Positions 46,593 to 58,114 are shown, counted from the first letter of the stretch. The stretch: 64,000 bases of DNA from SAR92 clade bacterium H921 (GCA_025153755.1 JAOALD010000003.1:186001-250000), one strand, 5' to 3'. Made by a program: numbers and translations. Notes: generated from the letters alone by a model not told the origin.

Positions 46593-47208
46593 TGCGAATC
46601 ACATCAATATCTTCAGGAATATCAAACACAAATAACTCGGCTGCTAGGGCTGGGTTATAGACAACTTCAGACAGACTTATTCGCGTAACCTGCCCCAGAC
46701 TATCGGTCATAACCATGCCTGTGGGAAGCGGTCCATCAAAGGTTATCTGCACTGTTGAAAATAGACTGCCGGTCTGCTCCGGCGTTAAATCAAATACACC
46801 CTCTGAAGACTCTACAATAAAATACATGCTATCAACATTTTTGAGATCACCAGCGAACAACATGGCTGGTGCAAACTCGATATTAGCATTGAACGGCTGA
46901 ACAATAACTTGCTCTAAATCAGGATCATAGAGCCAAACGGTGATGCCATTTGAAATAACTTGCTGGGGCATAGGCTGAGTAATATTCCAGCGCAGATTAT
47001 TGGGCTGGGCAATTTGAAACAGCCCAGTTGAGGCCTGTATTTCAATACCATTTGCATCGTTGATCTGCTGCTCAAAATTGGCAGAGAGACTGGTGATCGG
47101 CTGTAATAGATCACGAAGACGCTGAATATCTTTCGACATGCCACCAGCTTGGCTGGTTAGACTCGCTACTAGACCTAGGCTTATGGCTATAAATTTTATA
47201 AGGCGCAT
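46585..47208 (-). CDS. lolA: outer-membrane lipoprotein carrier protein LolA
   Basis: A 207-residue periplasmic protein: signal peptide at 1-22 (FIAISLGLVASLTSQAGG), then the LolA fold with LSANFEQQI near 39-47, QPNNLRWNITQPMPQ near 69-83, and WLYDPDLEQVIVQPF near 91-105. It shuttles lipoproteins from LolCDE to LolB. It heads the lolA-rarA-crcB-serS run. Upstream lies the 294-base gap to ftsK. Confidence 0.94.
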   Translation of the reverse strand: MRLIKFIAISLGLVASLTSQAGGMSKDIQRLRDLLQPITSLSANFEQQINDANGIEIQASTGLFQIAQPNNLRWNITQPMPQQVISNGITVWLYDPDLEQVIVQPFNANIEFAPAMLFAGDLKNVDSMYFIVESSEGVFDLTPEQTGSLFSTVQITFDGPLPTGMVMTDSLGQVTRISLSEVVYNPALAAELFVFDIPEDIDVIRND

Positions 47209-47449
47209 AGTAAATTTATCTCAAAGGCTAATGGCAACTTCAATGTATGAACCTAATTCTACAGGTTTTGCGTGCATTGTTGGAGGGATGGGCACAATCA
47301 AAGCCCAAACTTTAGGGGGATTATGACGATCTTGCCGGCCCGAGCCTTTCCGTTCAAACCGGGTCTGTACGGATATTCAACAAAACGGTTCCAATGCGAG
47401 CGCCCTAGCACCTTACAATTTTGGAGCTAGCTAACCACCATAATCCAAA

Positions 47450-47473
47450 GTTCCTAAAACCCTGTTTTGGAAC
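47450..47473. terminator. hairpin in the ftsK-lolA gap
   Basis: GTTCC-T-AAAAC, CCT loop, GTTTT-GGAAC: a 10-bp stem with one bulged T, 30 bases beyond the ftsK stop. No clean T-run follows on the minus strand, so a terminator role is tentative. The remaining gap to 47209 contains no convincing gene, tRNA or repeat. Confidence 0.4.
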
Positions 47474-47502
47474 CAAACTAACGTTTCCTATCAATCAGTA
47501 AA

Positions 47503-49869
47503 TTACGAATGGGGTGCGAGTATCTCTCTGCTGCCGTTGCTACTCATTGGACTCACTACACCCGCCGCTTCCATCTGCTCGATTAGTCGCGCCGCACGAT
47601 TATAACCCACGCGCAACTTTCGCTGCACCGATGAGATTGATGCCTTACGACTCTCTAAGACAAAGGCTACGGCTTCGTCATATAGAGGATCTGACTCTGG
47701 GTCTCCACTTCCCTCCTCGGTGCCGCTATCAAACCCCGGCACTGCAATTGAAGCTGTGGAGGCCTCGTCAGTCACTTCATCTAAATAGTTCGGCGTACCA
47801 CGACGCTTCCAGTCGGCTACTACTTTGTGCACTTCGTGATCATCGACAAAGGCGCCGTGAATTCGCTCTGGCACGCTCGTACCTGGCGGCAAATACAGCA
47901 TATCTCCATGACCCAACAGTTGCTCTGCCCCCCCCTGGTCTAGGATGGTTCTGGAGTCAATCTTAGATGACACTTGAAAAGCTATCCTGGTAGGCACATT
48001 GGCTTTTATAAGACCGGTAATGACATCGACTGACGGCCTCTGAGTAGCCAGTATTAGATGAATACCTGCGGCTCGAGCTTTCTGAGCTATTCGCGCTATT
48101 AGCTGTTCGACCTTTTTACCGACAATCATCATCATGTCCGCAAATTCGTCTATAACTACCACGATATAAGGTAGTGTCTCTAGGGTAGGCGCTTCAGGAG
48201 CCTCTTGATCCTCGTCCCAGCCGGTGCTCGCTGGATCAAATACCCATAGAGGGTCGGCGATAGGATTGCCTGCTTTGATAGCATCTTCTACTTTGCGGTT
48301 GTAGCCAGCTAAGTTTCGTACCCCTAGTGCGGCCATAAGCTTATAGCGGCGCTCCATCTCACCGACACACCAGCGCAGGCTGCCGGCAGCGTCTTTCATG
48401 TCAGTAATAACCGGAGTTAACAGATGGGGAATGCCGTCATATACAGATAGTTCCAGCATCTTTGGGTCTATTAAGATGAGCCTCACCTCTTCTGGCGAGG
48501 CTTTAAATAGCAGGCTTAGTAGCATGGCATTAATACCCACTGATTTACCTGAGCCTGTAGTACCAGCCACGAGTAAATGGGGCATGCGCGCTAAATCGGC
48601 TACTGTAGGTATGCCGGCGATATCATTGCCTAGCGCTAGGGTCAATGGTGAGTTAGAGCGATCGTACGCCTCTGATGATAGTACTTCACTGAGGCGTACC
48701 ATCTCGCGTTTTTCGTTAGGGATTTCGATGCCGACCACAGACTTGCCCGGAATAACCTCTACCACACGCACACTTATTACGGCCATCGACCGAGCTAAAT
48801 CTTTGGCCAGACCGCTGATACGGCTAACTTTGACACCAGCGGCAGGCTGGATTTCAAAGCGAGTGACCACAGGCCCGGGCAGCACTTCCACTACGTCTGC
48901 TTTGATACCGAAGTCTTGCAACTTGACCTCAAGCAGCCGTGAAAGATGCTCCAAAGAGTCGGCGGAATAGCCCGTATCTTCACTTTTGTCTGCAGGGTCC
49001 AGCAAGTTAATCGGCGGTAAAGTACCGACCAACTCAGTGTCAGTAAATAATGTTTGTTGTTTCTCGCGCTCAATTCTGGGACTGATGACAGGTTTGTTTT
49101 TCGGTACCTGTATAGTTGGGGGCAAACGTTTTTCTTTGGTTTTGGCTGCAGTTTCGACCTTAGCAATGCGTTCGGTCATGGCTTTGACCGCCTGTTTCTT
49201 TTCTTGGATCCGAATTTTTCGCGCGCTGAACGCAACACGAATACGCGTCATGTTGTCAATCGTCACTAGGCCGAGACGATCAATGAGCCGTATCCAAGAG
49301 ATATCACCAAAGACAGTTAATCCAAAAAGAAATAGCGCTAGCAAAATTAACGTGCTGCCGGTGTAGCTAAATACAGCCAAGGCAGCTTCACCAATTTTGC
49401 TGCCCAATATGCCGCCTATACCAACTGGGTAATCGGTGGGCATTGCGCCATATTGGATGTTGGCCAATGAAGTAGCACTAATCATAACTAACGCAAAACC
49501 AATAACGCGCAGGATAAAGGTCACGGAGTCAAAGTGGTCGGATTCGCGTAGAAAGTGAGTGCGTAATATCTGCACGGCACGCAGTGCAAGTAACACTGGG
49601 AATAAGTAGGCCATTGCGCCAAACAGCGCATAGAATATATCGGCAACCCAGGCCCCTGCTGGTCCAACTAAATTAACGATCTGTGCACGGGAACCCGTAT
49701 GGGACCAACCGGGATCTGCCGATGAATAACTTAGTAGCGCAAGCAGCAAAATAACGCAGAGTGCAATCCAGCCAATAAGAGCCCCTTCGGCGATCACTCT
49801 TTTTGTACGCGAATCACCGTCACGCTCAATTTGACTGGCTCTCTTCAATTTAGTGTCGTTGCTGCTCAA
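47503..49869 (-). CDS. ftsK: DNA translocase FtsK
   Basis: A 788-residue FtsK that anchors at the division site and pumps DNA to resolve chromosomes at dif. Four to five membrane helices lie within residues 28-190. A short basic/charged linker follows to about 270. Motor motifs: Walker [16 protein letters not shown] near 438-452 and Walker [13 protein letters not shown] near 558-569. A winged-helix gamma domain closes the protein ([23 protein letters not shown]). The start is TTG 49869 with CAGGAA upstream. The linker is shorter than in E. coli, as in Pseudomonas. Confidence 0.96.
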   Translation of the reverse strand: MSSNDTKLKRASQIERDGDSRTKRVIAEGALIGWIALCVILLLALLSYSSADPGWSHTGSRAQIVNLVGPAGAWVADIFYALFGAMAYLFPVLLALRAVQILRTHFLRESDHFDSVTFILRVIGFALVMISATSLANIQYGAMPTDYPVGIGGILGSKIGEAALAVFSYTGSTLILLALFLFGLTVFGDISWIRLIDRLGLVTIDNMTRIRVAFSARKIRIQEKKQAVKAMTERIAKVETAAKTKEKRLPPTIQVPKNKPVISPRIEREKQQTLFTDTELVGTLPPINLLDPADKSEDTGYSADSLEHLSRLLEVKLQDFGIKADVVEVLPGPVVTRFEIQPAAGVKVSRISGLAKDLARSMAVISVRVVEVIPGKSVVGIEIPNEKREMVRLSEVLSSEAYDRSNSPLTLALGNDIAGIPTVADLARMPHLLVAGTTGSGKSVGINAMLLSLLFKASPEEVRLILIDPKMLELSVYDGIPHLLTPVITDMKDAAGSLRWCVGEMERRYKLMAALGVRNLAGYNRKVEDAIKAGNPIADPLWVFDPASTGWDEDQEAPEAPTLETLPYIVVVIDEFADMMMIVGKKVEQLIARIAQKARAAGIHLILATQRPSVDVITGLIKANVPTRIAFQVSSKIDSRTILDQGGAEQLLGHGDMLYLPPGTSVPERIHGAFVDDHEVHKVVADWKRRGTPNYLDEVTDEASTASIAVPGFDSGTEEGSGDPESDPLYDEAVAFVLESRKASISSVQRKLRVGYNRAARLIEQMEAAGVVSPMSSNGSREILAPHS

Positions 49870-50060
49870 CGGCGAAATTCCTGTATTTTTTTCGTCTCCA
49901 ATTGTAGCCTATTCTCCCATAAACGCCATGCCACTGCCGCTTATATTAGACAACTATCTAGGGCATATAAAAAACCTATTTGGTGATACTGGCAGTATTT
50001 ATTATGATGCCTGCATTGACTACTCGGCAAAGACGCTTTGTTTTGGCCGCTAATTTTTAA

Positions 50061-51029
<969 letters not shown>

Positions 51030-51743
51030 ATGAATCTGCATTTACTGGATTCGCACAGGCCGCATTTTCCTGATCCTTGCACCGCTGCCGAGGAGCCCGA
51101 TGGGCTTCTCGCAGTCGGTGGCAATCTCTTCCCTACCACGGTTATCGATGCCTATCGGCAGGGTATTTTTCCTTGGTATAGCGATGATGATCCTATTTTA
51201 TGGTGGAGCCCAGCCATTCGCTGCGTCATTCGTCCGGAACAGTTTCATCTATCCAAAAGCCTGCGTAAATGCATGCGCCAGAATGACTACCGCGTTACCA
51301 CAGACACTGCCTTTAAGCAGGTTATCGAAGCCTGTGCTGCACCTAGAGAGAATGAGTTAGGCACCTGGATAGTTCCCGAAATGATCGATGCCTACTGCGC
51401 TATGCACCAACTAGAGCAGGCTCATTCCATAGAAGTCTGGGAGGGTGAAAAGCTGGTTGGTGGGATCTATGGCGTCGCAGTGGGAGGCATTTTCTGCGGC
51501 GAGTCTATGTTTAGCGGTGTGACCAACGGCTCCAAGATTGCCATGGCATATCTATGCCGCTGCCTATGCACCGTTGGGTTCAGATTATTGGACTGCCAGA
51601 TTGTTAATCCGCATCTACTATCACTGGGAGCGCAGAGTATTGACCGAGGTAATTTTCTAGATTTACTCTATGGATGCCGCGACCAAGATCTAGGTTGGCC
51701 TGAGACAGGCTTGATAGTCCCACAATTTAACAATTCACATTAA
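51030..51743 (+). CDS. aat: leucyl/phenylalanyl-tRNA-protein transferase
   Basis: A 237-residue Aat that adds Leu or Phe to proteins with basic N-termini, marking them for ClpS/ClpAP. Signatures: FPDPCTAAEEPDGLLAVGG near 13-31, YRQGIFPWY near 42-50, WWSPAIRCVI near 58-67, VGGIYGVAVGGIFCGESMF near 147-165. It starts immediately after trxB. All further parts of the N-degron path (bpt, clpS, clpA) lie within the next 4 kb. Confidence 0.96.
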   Translation: MNLHLLDSHRPHFPDPCTAAEEPDGLLAVGGNLFPTTVIDAYRQGIFPWYSDDDPILWWSPAIRCVIRPEQFHLSKSLRKCMRQNDYRVTTDTAFKQVIEACAAPRENELGTWIVPEMIDAYCAMHQLEQAHSIEVWEGEKLVGGIYGVAVGGIFCGESMFSGVTNGSKIAMAYLCRCLCTVGFRLLDCQIVNPHLLSLGAQSIDRGNFLDLLYGCRDQDLGWPETGLIVPQFNNSH

Positions 51744-51804
51744 TATTGAGTAACCTAGCGCAATCAATTAGGCTGGATATTTACGCTAGATTGATGCCGA
51801 AAGT

Positions 51805-52527
51805 ATGACGCGAGATATCTCCCCTGACATAAGCAAGATTCGCCTATTGCTCACAGAGCCCCATGAGTGCAGTTATCTCAAGGATCAACTGGCCACTACG
51901 GCATTTGTCGACCCCGAGCTCAACATCGATACAGCCCTTTACGGACGAATGAGTGCCATGGGCTTTCGTCGCAGTGGCGGCTATCTGTATCAACCAATGT
52001 GTCACGACTGCAATGCCTGCGTACCTGCCAGAATCCCAGTTAATCTGTTTAGGCGCAATCGCTCTCAAAAGCGTTGCTGGAATCGCAACTCTGACTTGGA
52101 GGTCAACCAAAGTGATGGGATTGATATAGATGAGCACTACCCAGTTTACAATCGCTATATCAGTGGTCGTCATCATGAGGGGGATATGTACCCGCCGAAC
52201 CGACCGCAGTTCGAGCAATTTCTAGGCCAGCCTTGGGAATGCTCTAACTTTTTGGAGTTTAGAGTTGAGGGCTCTTTAGTGGGGTGCGCTGTGATTGATG
52301 TGCTTCCAGATGCCATCTCAGCGATTTATACCTACTTTGATCCAGTTGAATCGGCGCGCAGCTTGGGCACACTGGCTGTTTTATTTCAGATTTCTCTAGC
52401 CCAGAAATTGGGGCTGAGATATGTTTATTTGGGTTACTGGATTCAAGATTGTCAAAAGATGAGCTACAAAACCAACTATAAACCGCTGGAGTTACTTCAG
52501 GAAAATAATTGGAAGATTAGCGAATGA
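51805..52527 (+). CDS. bpt: aspartate/glutamate leucyltransferase (Bpt)
   Basis: A 240-residue arginyltransferase-fold protein; the bacterial form transfers Leu to proteins with N-terminal Asp or Glu. Visible are the N-terminal EPHECSYLKDQLATT near 18-32, GFRRSGGYLYQPMCHDCNAC near 53-72, FRRNRSQKR near 82-90 and LGYWIQDCQKMSYKTNYKP near 212-230. Older annotations call it Ate. It sits between aat and infA, the Pseudomonas order. A terminator follows. Confidence 0.95.
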   Translation: MTRDISPDISKIRLLLTEPHECSYLKDQLATTAFVDPELNIDTALYGRMSAMGFRRSGGYLYQPMCHDCNACVPARIPVNLFRRNRSQKRCWNRNSDLEVNQSDGIDIDEHYPVYNRYISGRHHEGDMYPPNRPQFEQFLGQPWECSNFLEFRVEGSLVGCAVIDVLPDAISAIYTYFDPVESARSLGTLAVLFQISLAQKLGLRYVYLGYWIQDCQKMSYKTNYKPLELLQENNWKISE

Positions 52528-52548
52528 CTTTGCTATGGCGGGCATTTT

Positions 52549-52570
52549 AGGGCAAACTGCGCCCTTTTTT
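52549..52570 (+). terminator. intrinsic terminator between bpt and infA
   Basis: Stem AGGGC/GCCCT with a 7-base loop and seven T. The stem is short, so it may leak into infA. The same stretch resembles the -10/discriminator of other promoters here (AAACT followed by GCGCCC) and may double as the infA promoter region. Confidence 0.6.
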
Positions 52571-52590
52571 ACAGGCATGAAAATAAGCGT

Positions 52591-52809
52591 ATGGCGAAGG
52601 AAGAGCATATTGAGTTCGAAGGCGAGGTTGTAGACACCCTGCCGAACACCACGTTCAAAGTTAAACTAGAAAATGGTCACGTTATTATTGCCCATATTTC
52701 CGGCAAGATGCGCAAGCACTACATTCGCATTCTGACTGGTGACAAAGTTAAGGTTGAGATGACGCCTTATGACCTCACCAAGGGCCGCATCACATTCCGT
52801 GAGCGCTAA
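52591..52809 (+). CDS. infA: translation initiation factor IF-1
   Basis: A 72-residue OB-fold protein, [20 protein letters not shown] onward, with [14 protein letters not shown] near 35-48. It is the usual IF-1 length and sequence. It is essential for assembling the 30S initiation complex. It is monocistronic between the terminator at 52549-52570 and the hairpin at 52815-52849, and convergent with clpA. Confidence 0.98.
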   Translation: MAKEEHIEFEGEVVDTLPNTTFKVKLENGHVIIAHISGKMRKHYIRILTGDKVKVEMTPYDLTKGRITFRER

Positions 52810-52814
52810 AACCG

Positions 52815-52849
52815 CAACGAGATAGGACATTTTTCTACCTTTCTCGTTG
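52815..52849. terminator. hairpin between convergent infA and clpA
   Basis: CAACGAGATAGG / CCTTTCTCGTTG: 11 of 12 pairs, with an 11-base loop. It lies 6 bases after infA and 23 before the clpA 3' end, so it probably serves both directions. There is no long T-run. Confidence 0.6.
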
Positions 52850-52871
52850 GGATTCTTAGATCGACTGAAAT

Positions 52872-55148
52872 TTACGCAGGTATCGCTTCTCTGCTCTGTG
52901 TGGCCACCACTAGGCCATTTTCATCGGCACTGATATATACGGTTCCACCCTTCTCTGACAGGTCGCCAAATAGCACTTCTTCGGCCAGCGGCTTTTTGAT
53001 CTTCTCTTGAATTAGTCTATCCATGGGTCGCGCACCCATCTTGGCGTCATAGCCGTTGCTGGCTAGCCATTCTCGCGCCCCATCATCAACATCAAGGAAA
53101 ACCTTTTTCTCATCAAGCTGTGATTGCAACTGCACCAAGAACTTGTCGACTACAGTTTTGATAACATCCATAGTCAACTCACCAAACTGCACAATGCTGT
53201 CTAGACGGTTGCGAAACTCTGGAGTAAACATTTTCTTAATTGCTTCCATACCATCCGTTTGGTGGTTCTGATCGGAAAAACCAATCGATGCTCTACTCAT
53301 TAGTTCAGCACCCGCGTTGGTTGTCATAATCAAAATAACATTACGGAAATCGGCTTTGCGCCCGTTGTTGTCGGTCAATGTGCCATGGTCCATGACCTGC
53401 AGCAGAAGATTAAACACATCGGGATGAGCTTTCTCCACCTCATCGAGCAGAATGACGGAGTGAGGCTGCTTATTGACTGCCTCAGTGAGTAATCCACCCT
53501 GGTCATAACCCACATATCCAGGGGGTGCGCCGATCAAACGTGACACTGTGTGGCGCTCCATATACTCAGACATATCAAAGCGCACCAGTTCTACTCCTAG
53601 CACATTGGCAAGTTGCCGGCTGACTTCGGTTTTACCCACACCAGTTGGACCAGCAAAGAGGAAGCTACCAATCGGCTTGCCACCATCTCGCAAACCAGCC
53701 CGTGCTAACTTAATCGAGGTGGACAGCGCGTCAATTGCCGGATCCTGACCGAATACCACCATCTTAAGCTTCTCAGCCAATCCTTTTAACTGTGCCTTAT
53801 CAGAGCTGGAAACACTTTTGGGTGGAATCCGTGCAATCTTCGAAATCACCAACTCAATATCGCCTACTCCAATAGTCTTCTTACGCTTACTGACAGGCTG
53901 AAGTCGCTGAAAGGCACCGGCTTCGTCTATGACATCTATAGCTTTGTCGGGCAGGAAGCGATCATTGATATGACGTGCAGCTAACTCAGCCGCAACCTTG
54001 AGGGCTGGATTGGTAAATTTGAGATCATGGTGCTCCTCAAAACGTGACTTGAGCCCTTTGAGAATCTCATAGGTTTCACCAATACTTGGTTCTGGCACAT
54101 CAATTTTTTGAAAACGTCGAGAAAAAGCATGATCTTTTTCGAAAATACCCCGGTACTCTTGGTAGGTAGTTGAACCCACACAGCGCAATTGGCCAGATGA
54201 CAGCAGCGGCTTAAGTAGGTTTGAAGCGTCCATAACGCCTCCGGACGCTGCGCCAGCCCCAATAATAGTGTGAATCTCATCAATAAACAGGACCGATTTT
54301 TCTTTGGTCATCAGCTCGGCGATAATACCCTTAAGGCGCTTTTCAAAATCACCACGATACTTGGTGCCGGCTAAAAGGGAACCCATATCCAAGGAATAGA
54401 CAGTGCTATCGAGCATTGGCTCTGGAACATTTCCTTCGACAATTAACTTAGCTAGACCCTCTGCAATTGCGGTTTTACCAACGCCAGATTCACCCACTAA
54501 AAGTGGGTTATTTTTTCGTCTGCGAATCAGAATCTGGCTAACACGCTCTACTTCTTGGTCGCGACCAATTAAGGGGTCTATTTTACCCAACTTGGCCTGT
54601 TCATTAAGATTGACCGCGAACTGCTGCAACATGCTTTGTTCTTGACCCTCCCCAGTATTATTGGCATCGGTAGTCTGTTCTAGCTGATCGGAACCCTGCT
54701 CTGCCTGATCCACATATTTGGAGATACCGTGAGAGATGTAGTTAACAACATCAATACGTGCGACATTTTGTAGTCGCAGGAAATACACCGCCTGACTCTC
54801 TTGTTCGCTAAATATAGCGACCACCACGTTGGCCCCCATCACCTCACTATGATTGGCGGAGTTAACCTGAAATACCGCGCGCTGCAAAACACGCTGAAAA
54901 CCATGTGTTGGCTGGGTTTCTTGCTCTAATTGAGTGTCGGGGATAGTGGGCATAGTCGAATCAATAAACTCGACCAGATCCTGACGCAGTATCCCTAAGT
55001 CTGCGCCACATGCCTTGAGTACGTTAGATGCAGACGCATCATCGAGCAATGCCAACAGCAGATGCTCAACAGACATAAACTCATGTCGTTTTTCACGTGC
55101 GTTTTTAAATGCCAGGTTAAGGGTGACTTCAAGCTCTCTACTTAACAT
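52872..55148 (-). CDS. clpA: ATP-dependent Clp protease ATP-binding subunit ClpA
   Basis: A 758-residue unfoldase with an N-domain (1-145) and two AAA+ modules. The first Walker A is GESGVGKTAIAEG near 218-230, the second GPTGVGKTEVSRQ near 498-510. Walker B motifs are LFIDEIHTIIGAG and ILLDEVEKAHPDV. The ClpP-docking loop reads IGF here instead of IGL as in E. coli, which other Clp ATPases also use. It is encoded 2 bases after clpS and is paired with it. Confidence 0.96.
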   Translation of the reverse strand: MLSRELEVTLNLAFKNAREKRHEFMSVEHLLLALLDDASASNVLKACGADLGILRQDLVEFIDSTMPTIPDTQLEQETQPTHGFQRVLQRAVFQVNSANHSEVMGANVVVAIFSEQESQAVYFLRLQNVARIDVVNYISHGISKYVDQAEQGSDQLEQTTDANNTGEGQEQSMLQQFAVNLNEQAKLGKIDPLIGRDQEVERVSQILIRRRKNNPLLVGESGVGKTAIAEGLAKLIVEGNVPEPMLDSTVYSLDMGSLLAGTKYRGDFEKRLKGIIAELMTKEKSVLFIDEIHTIIGAGAASGGVMDASNLLKPLLSSGQLRCVGSTTYQEYRGIFEKDHAFSRRFQKIDVPEPSIGETYEILKGLKSRFEEHHDLKFTNPALKVAAELAARHINDRFLPDKAIDVIDEAGAFQRLQPVSKRKKTIGVGDIELVISKIARIPPKSVSSSDKAQLKGLAEKLKMVVFGQDPAIDALSTSIKLARAGLRDGGKPIGSFLFAGPTGVGKTEVSRQLANVLGVELVRFDMSEYMERHTVSRLIGAPPGYVGYDQGGLLTEAVNKQPHSVILLDEVEKAHPDVFNLLLQVMDHGTLTDNNGRKADFRNVILIMTTNAGAELMSRASIGFSDQNHQTDGMEAIKKMFTPEFRNRLDSIVQFGELTMDVIKTVVDKFLVQLQSQLDEKKVFLDVDDGAREWLASNGYDAKMGARPMDRLIQEKIKKPLAEEVLFGDLSEKGGTVYISADENGLVVATQSREAIPA

Positions 55149-55150
55149 AT

Positions 55151-55498
55151 CTATGACTCTTCGTCGTCGTTAAAGGGTTCTATTTCACACAGCAAAGGAT
55201 GTTCATGATCCATTGCATACTGGTTTACTGCTGCCGCCTTAGTCTCAGCTACATCCTCGGTGTATACACCACACACACCCTTGCCTTCGGTATGTATCTT
55301 AAGCATGATTCTAGTCGCATTTTCTCGCGACTTATAAAAAAACTGTTCTATCAGCTCAACGACAAACTCCATTGGCGTGTAATCATCGTTTAACAGCACT
55401 ACCTGAAACATACGGGGCTTCTTCAATTTTGGCCTTGATTCTTCGACCACAGTATCGCCAACCTGTTGCCAATCTGGCGTATTTTTCTCTTCACTCAT
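55151..55498 (-). CDS. clpS: ClpS adaptor protein
   Basis: A 115-residue adaptor that presents N-degron substrates to ClpA. The conserved core is [22 protein letters not shown], shown here as [11 protein letters not shown] (about 34-44), followed by THE-like helix [13 protein letters not shown] with the His of the binding pocket. ATG 55498 gives [13 protein letters not shown] 55519 is also open. It is transcribed with clpA and divergent from cspD. Confidence 0.95.
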   Translation of the reverse strand: MSEEKNTPDWQQVGDTVVEESRPKLKKPRMFQVVLLNDDYTPMEFVVELIEQFFYKSRENATRIMLKIHTEGKGVCGVYTEDVAETKAAAVNQYAMDHEHPLLCEIEPFNDDEES

Positions 55499-55581
55499 GT
55501 AAACCAGCCAATCTCTCATTAATAAAATATATTTGTTATCTTACCTCAGAATATACTTCACAAGAACCGGATGAACGGTAC

Positions 55582-55609
55582 TTGACAGAAATGTTTAGAG
55601 ATTTAGTCT
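55582..55609 (+). promoter_or_regulatory. candidate promoter of cspD
   Basis: A perfect TTGACA (55582-55587), 16 bases, TAGTCT (55604-55609, 4 of 6), giving a leader of about 80 bases before the ATG, as is usual for cold-shock genes. Confidence 0.5.
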
Positions 55610-55695
55610 AGGGTTGCCTTATTTGAAGGCAATTGACGGGCGCAATGTATTGCAGCTCATTTCTAAATGCTAATTAAGGAAGAAGGCAACAGGTT

Positions 55696-55974
55696 ATGTC
55701 AAATCAAGGTACTATAAAATGGTTTAGTAATGCTAAGGGCTTTGGATTTATTCTACCCAACAACGGCGGAGAAGATATTTTCGTTCATTACAGCGCTATT
55801 AATGTGGAGGGTTATAAAACTCTCAAAGCGGGTCAGAATGTTAGCTACGATACCGTGCGTGGTGAAAAAGGAATACACGCTGCTAACATCCAACCTTTTG
55901 ATGAATACGCTGACGCCGAGGATGCTAATACGAAGAACAGCGACATTGATATGGGAGAAGCTGTGGCGGGTTGA
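55696..55974 (+). CDS. cspD: cold-shock domain protein, CspD-like
   Basis: A 92-residue single-strand nucleic-acid binder. RNP1 KGFGFILP is near 14-21 and RNP2 DIFVHYSAI near 28-36. An acidic tail of about 24 residues follows the cold-shock domain, as in CspD. The gene is divergent from clpS-clpA and followed by icd, the same neighbourhood as cspD in Pseudomonas and E. coli. AGGAAG precedes the ATG. A terminator follows. Confidence 0.93.
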   Translation: MSNQGTIKWFSNAKGFGFILPNNGGEDIFVHYSAINVEGYKTLKAGQNVSYDTVRGEKGIHAANIQPFDEYADAEDANTKNSDIDMGEAVAG

Positions 55975-56010
55975 GCTGCCATCTTTTTGCCTTCTAATGG
56001 GCAAATAGCA

Positions 56011-56044
56011 AAAAACCAGCGCCACTTTGGTAGCGCTGGTTTTT
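56011..56044. terminator. intrinsic terminator between cspD and convergent icd
   Basis: Stem ACCAGCGC/GCGCTGGT with a 10-base loop, flanked by an A-run and a T-run, so it can act for cspD and possibly also for icd from the other side. Confidence 0.85.
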
Positions 56045-56119
56045 ATTCATCTACTGATTTTTGAGCCACAGAGATCTATTTAGTTGTTGCAAAGGGCATG
56101 GACTCTGCCTTGCCGAGCT

Positions 56120-57373
56120 TTACATATTTTCGATCATAGCATCGCCAAACTCAGAACAGGACATCAATGTTGCGCCCTCCATCAGTCTCTCAAAGTCATA
56201 GGTTACTTTCTTTTCAGAAATAGCGCCTTCAATACCTTTTATCACCAAATCTGCAGCCTCGTGCCAACCCATATGACGAAGCATCATCTCAGCACTTAAT
56301 ATCAGTGAACCCGGGTTAACTTTATCTTGACCAGCATACTTGGGCGCTGTTCCATGAGTAGCTTCAAAGATGGCTACATCGTCAGACAAGTTAGCACCTG
56401 GGGCTATACCAATACCGCCTACCTGCGCGGCCAGTGCATCAGAGATATAGTCGCCATTGAGGTTCAGTGTCGCCAGCACACTATACTCATCTGGACGCAA
56501 AATAATCTGCTGTAACATAGCATCCGCAATTACATCCTTAATAATAATATCTTCGCCGGTGTTAGGATTCTTAACCACCTGCCATGGGCCACCATCGATC
56601 AACTCACCACCAAACTGATCACGGGCAACTTCGTAACCCCAGTCGCAGAAAGCCCCTTCAGTAAACTTCATGATATTGCCCTTGTGCACAAGTGTGACTG
56701 AGGGTTTGTTCTGATCGATAGCATATTGAATTGCTTTACTAACAAGACGCTTGGTGCCCTGCTCTGATACTGGTTTGACACCAATACCGCAGTTGCTGTC
56801 AAAGCGAATCTTAGTCACTCCCATTTGCTGCTGTAGGAAATTAATCACTTTAGTCGCTTCGTCTGTTCCAGCACGCCATTCAATACCGGCGTAAATATCC
56901 TCAGAATTTTCGCGAAAAATACACATATCTACTTTATTAGGCTCTTTGACAGGCGATGGAACACCTTCAAACCAGCGCACTGGACGCTGACAAACAAAAA
57001 GATCCAACTCCTGACGCAGGGCTACGTTAAGTGAACGAAAACCGCCACCTACTGGAGTCGTTAGAGGGCCTTTGATGGAGACGGCATAATCTTTGACTGC
57101 CTCTAGGGTCTCTGCTGGGAACCAGTCTCCCTCGTATAATTCCGCCGCCTTCTCACCGCAGTACACCTCCATCCAGGAAATCTTCTTGCCGCCATCGTAG
57201 GCCTTCGCTACGGCAGAATCGATTACCTTTACCATAACTGGAGTAATATCAACGCCAATACCATCCCCTTCAATAAAAGGAATAATTGGATTGTTGGGAA
57301 CATTGATTGAAAGATCTGCGTTTACTGTAATTTTCTCGCCAGATTGTGGAACTTGGATATGTTGGTATCCCAT
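56120..57373 (-). CDS. icd: isocitrate dehydrogenase (NADP-dependent)
   Basis: A 417-residue Icd of the E. coli type that makes 2-oxoglutarate in the TCA cycle. Visible are [15 protein letters not shown] near 33-47, [21 protein letters not shown] near 105-125 with the Ser that AceK phosphorylates in enterobacteria, and [17 protein letters not shown] near 340-356, whose Lys-Tyr pair marks NADP use. ATG 57373 follows CGGAGA; an open extension to 57574 is rejected since it has no family match. Confidence 0.96.
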   Translation of the reverse strand: MGYQHIQVPQSGEKITVNADLSINVPNNPIIPFIEGDGIGVDITPVMVKVIDSAVAKAYDGGKKISWMEVYCGEKAAELYEGDWFPAETLEAVKDYAVSIKGPLTTPVGGGFRSLNVALRQELDLFVCQRPVRWFEGVPSPVKEPNKVDMCIFRENSEDIYAGIEWRAGTDEATKVINFLQQQMGVTKIRFDSNCGIGVKPVSEQGTKRLVSKAIQYAIDQNKPSVTLVHKGNIMKFTEGAFCDWGYEVARDQFGGELIDGGPWQVVKNPNTGEDIIIKDVIADAMLQQIILRPDEYSVLATLNLNGDYISDALAAQVGGIGIAPGANLSDDVAIFEATHGTAPKYAGQDKVNPGSLILSAEMMLRHMGWHEAADLVIKGIEGAISEKKVTYDFERLMEGATLMSCSEFGDAMIENM

Positions 57374-57526
57374 TATTATCTCCGTGGAATGTGAGCGGTG
57401 CTTATTGAATAGAATGTTGAAAACGTTTTTTTGTAAAAAATTTACCGAATTGCCGCATTTTAGCATGAATTCGTTAGTTTCTTGTAGCCCTGTTTCATTT
57501 ACAATAGATCTAATTGGAGAAAAAAC

Positions 57527-58114
57527 TTGGCTAAACTGATAATTTTTAACAAACCTTTTCAGGTGCTTAGTCAATTCACCGATGATAGTGGAAAAACGAC
57601 TCTTTCCGACTATATTGGCATAAAAGGAGTTTACCCAGCCGGGCGGCTCGATTTTGACTCTGAGGGACTCTTATTGCTTACGGATGACGGGCTATTGCAA
57701 GCCAGAATTAGTGATCCGAAATATAAACTAAGAAAAACTTACTGGGTACAGGTTGAAGGCATAGCTACTCAGGATCAATGCGATAGATTGGTAGCAGGAG
57801 TCTCCCTGAAAGACGGAATCGCCAGAGCACTATCATGTAAACTTATTACTGAACCAGATCTTTGGGAGCGAACGCCTCCTATCCGAGTCAGAAAAACTAC
57901 TCCGGATAGCTGGATCGAAATTGTGATCAATGAGGGTCGCAATCGCCAAGTGCGTCGCATGACGGCCGCAGTTAATCTACCTACATTAAGGCTGGTTAGG
58001 GCCGCGATAGGAAGTTGGACTATAGATGGCCTGGCCAATGGTGAGTATAGGATACAGACCATGACTGCAACTGGCTCCAGCAATTATCCCAATAAACGTC
58101 ATCAACGCAGATAA
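57527..58114 (+). CDS. rluE: 23S rRNA pseudouridine synthase RluE
   Basis: A 195-residue RsuA-family pseudouridine synthase without an S4 domain, the RluE form, which modifies U2457 in 23S rRNA. The catalytic Asp is in [18 protein letters not shown] near 37-54. [10 protein letters not shown] and [15 protein letters not shown] near 131-145 are family motifs. TTG start with TTGGAG upstream. It is divergent from icd and followed by nudJ 13 bases on. Confidence 0.94.
   Translation: MAKLIIFNKPFQVLSQFTDDSGKTTLSDYIGIKGVYPAGRLDFDSEGLLLLTDDGLLQARISDPKYKLRKTYWVQVEGIATQDQCDRLVAGVSLKDGIARALSCKLITEPDLWERTPPIRVRKTTPDSWIEIVINEGRNRQVRRMTAAVNLPTLRLVRAAIGSWTIDGLANGEYRIQTMTATGSSNYPNKRHQRR

Noticed and set aside
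47209-47502. A tRNA in the ftsK-lolA gap, suggested by GTTCAAACC near 47350.
   Set aside because: The bases around it do not pair as a T-arm, and no acceptor or anticodon arm can be drawn.
48398-48970. Long open frame antisense to ftsK (190 codons).
   Set aside because: It mirrors the ftsK motor region, is Ser/Thr-rich in the way of antisense frames, and has no family-like motif.
49928-50053. A 41-codon open frame between ftsK and trxB.
   Set aside because: No Shine-Dalgarno and no recognisable motif; it fills the divergent promoter region, so I leave it as non-coding.
57374-57574. 67-residue N-terminal extension of isocitrate dehydrogenase.
   Set aside because: It overlaps the start of rluE, has no match to the family, and ATG 57373 has a good CGGAGA ribosome site.
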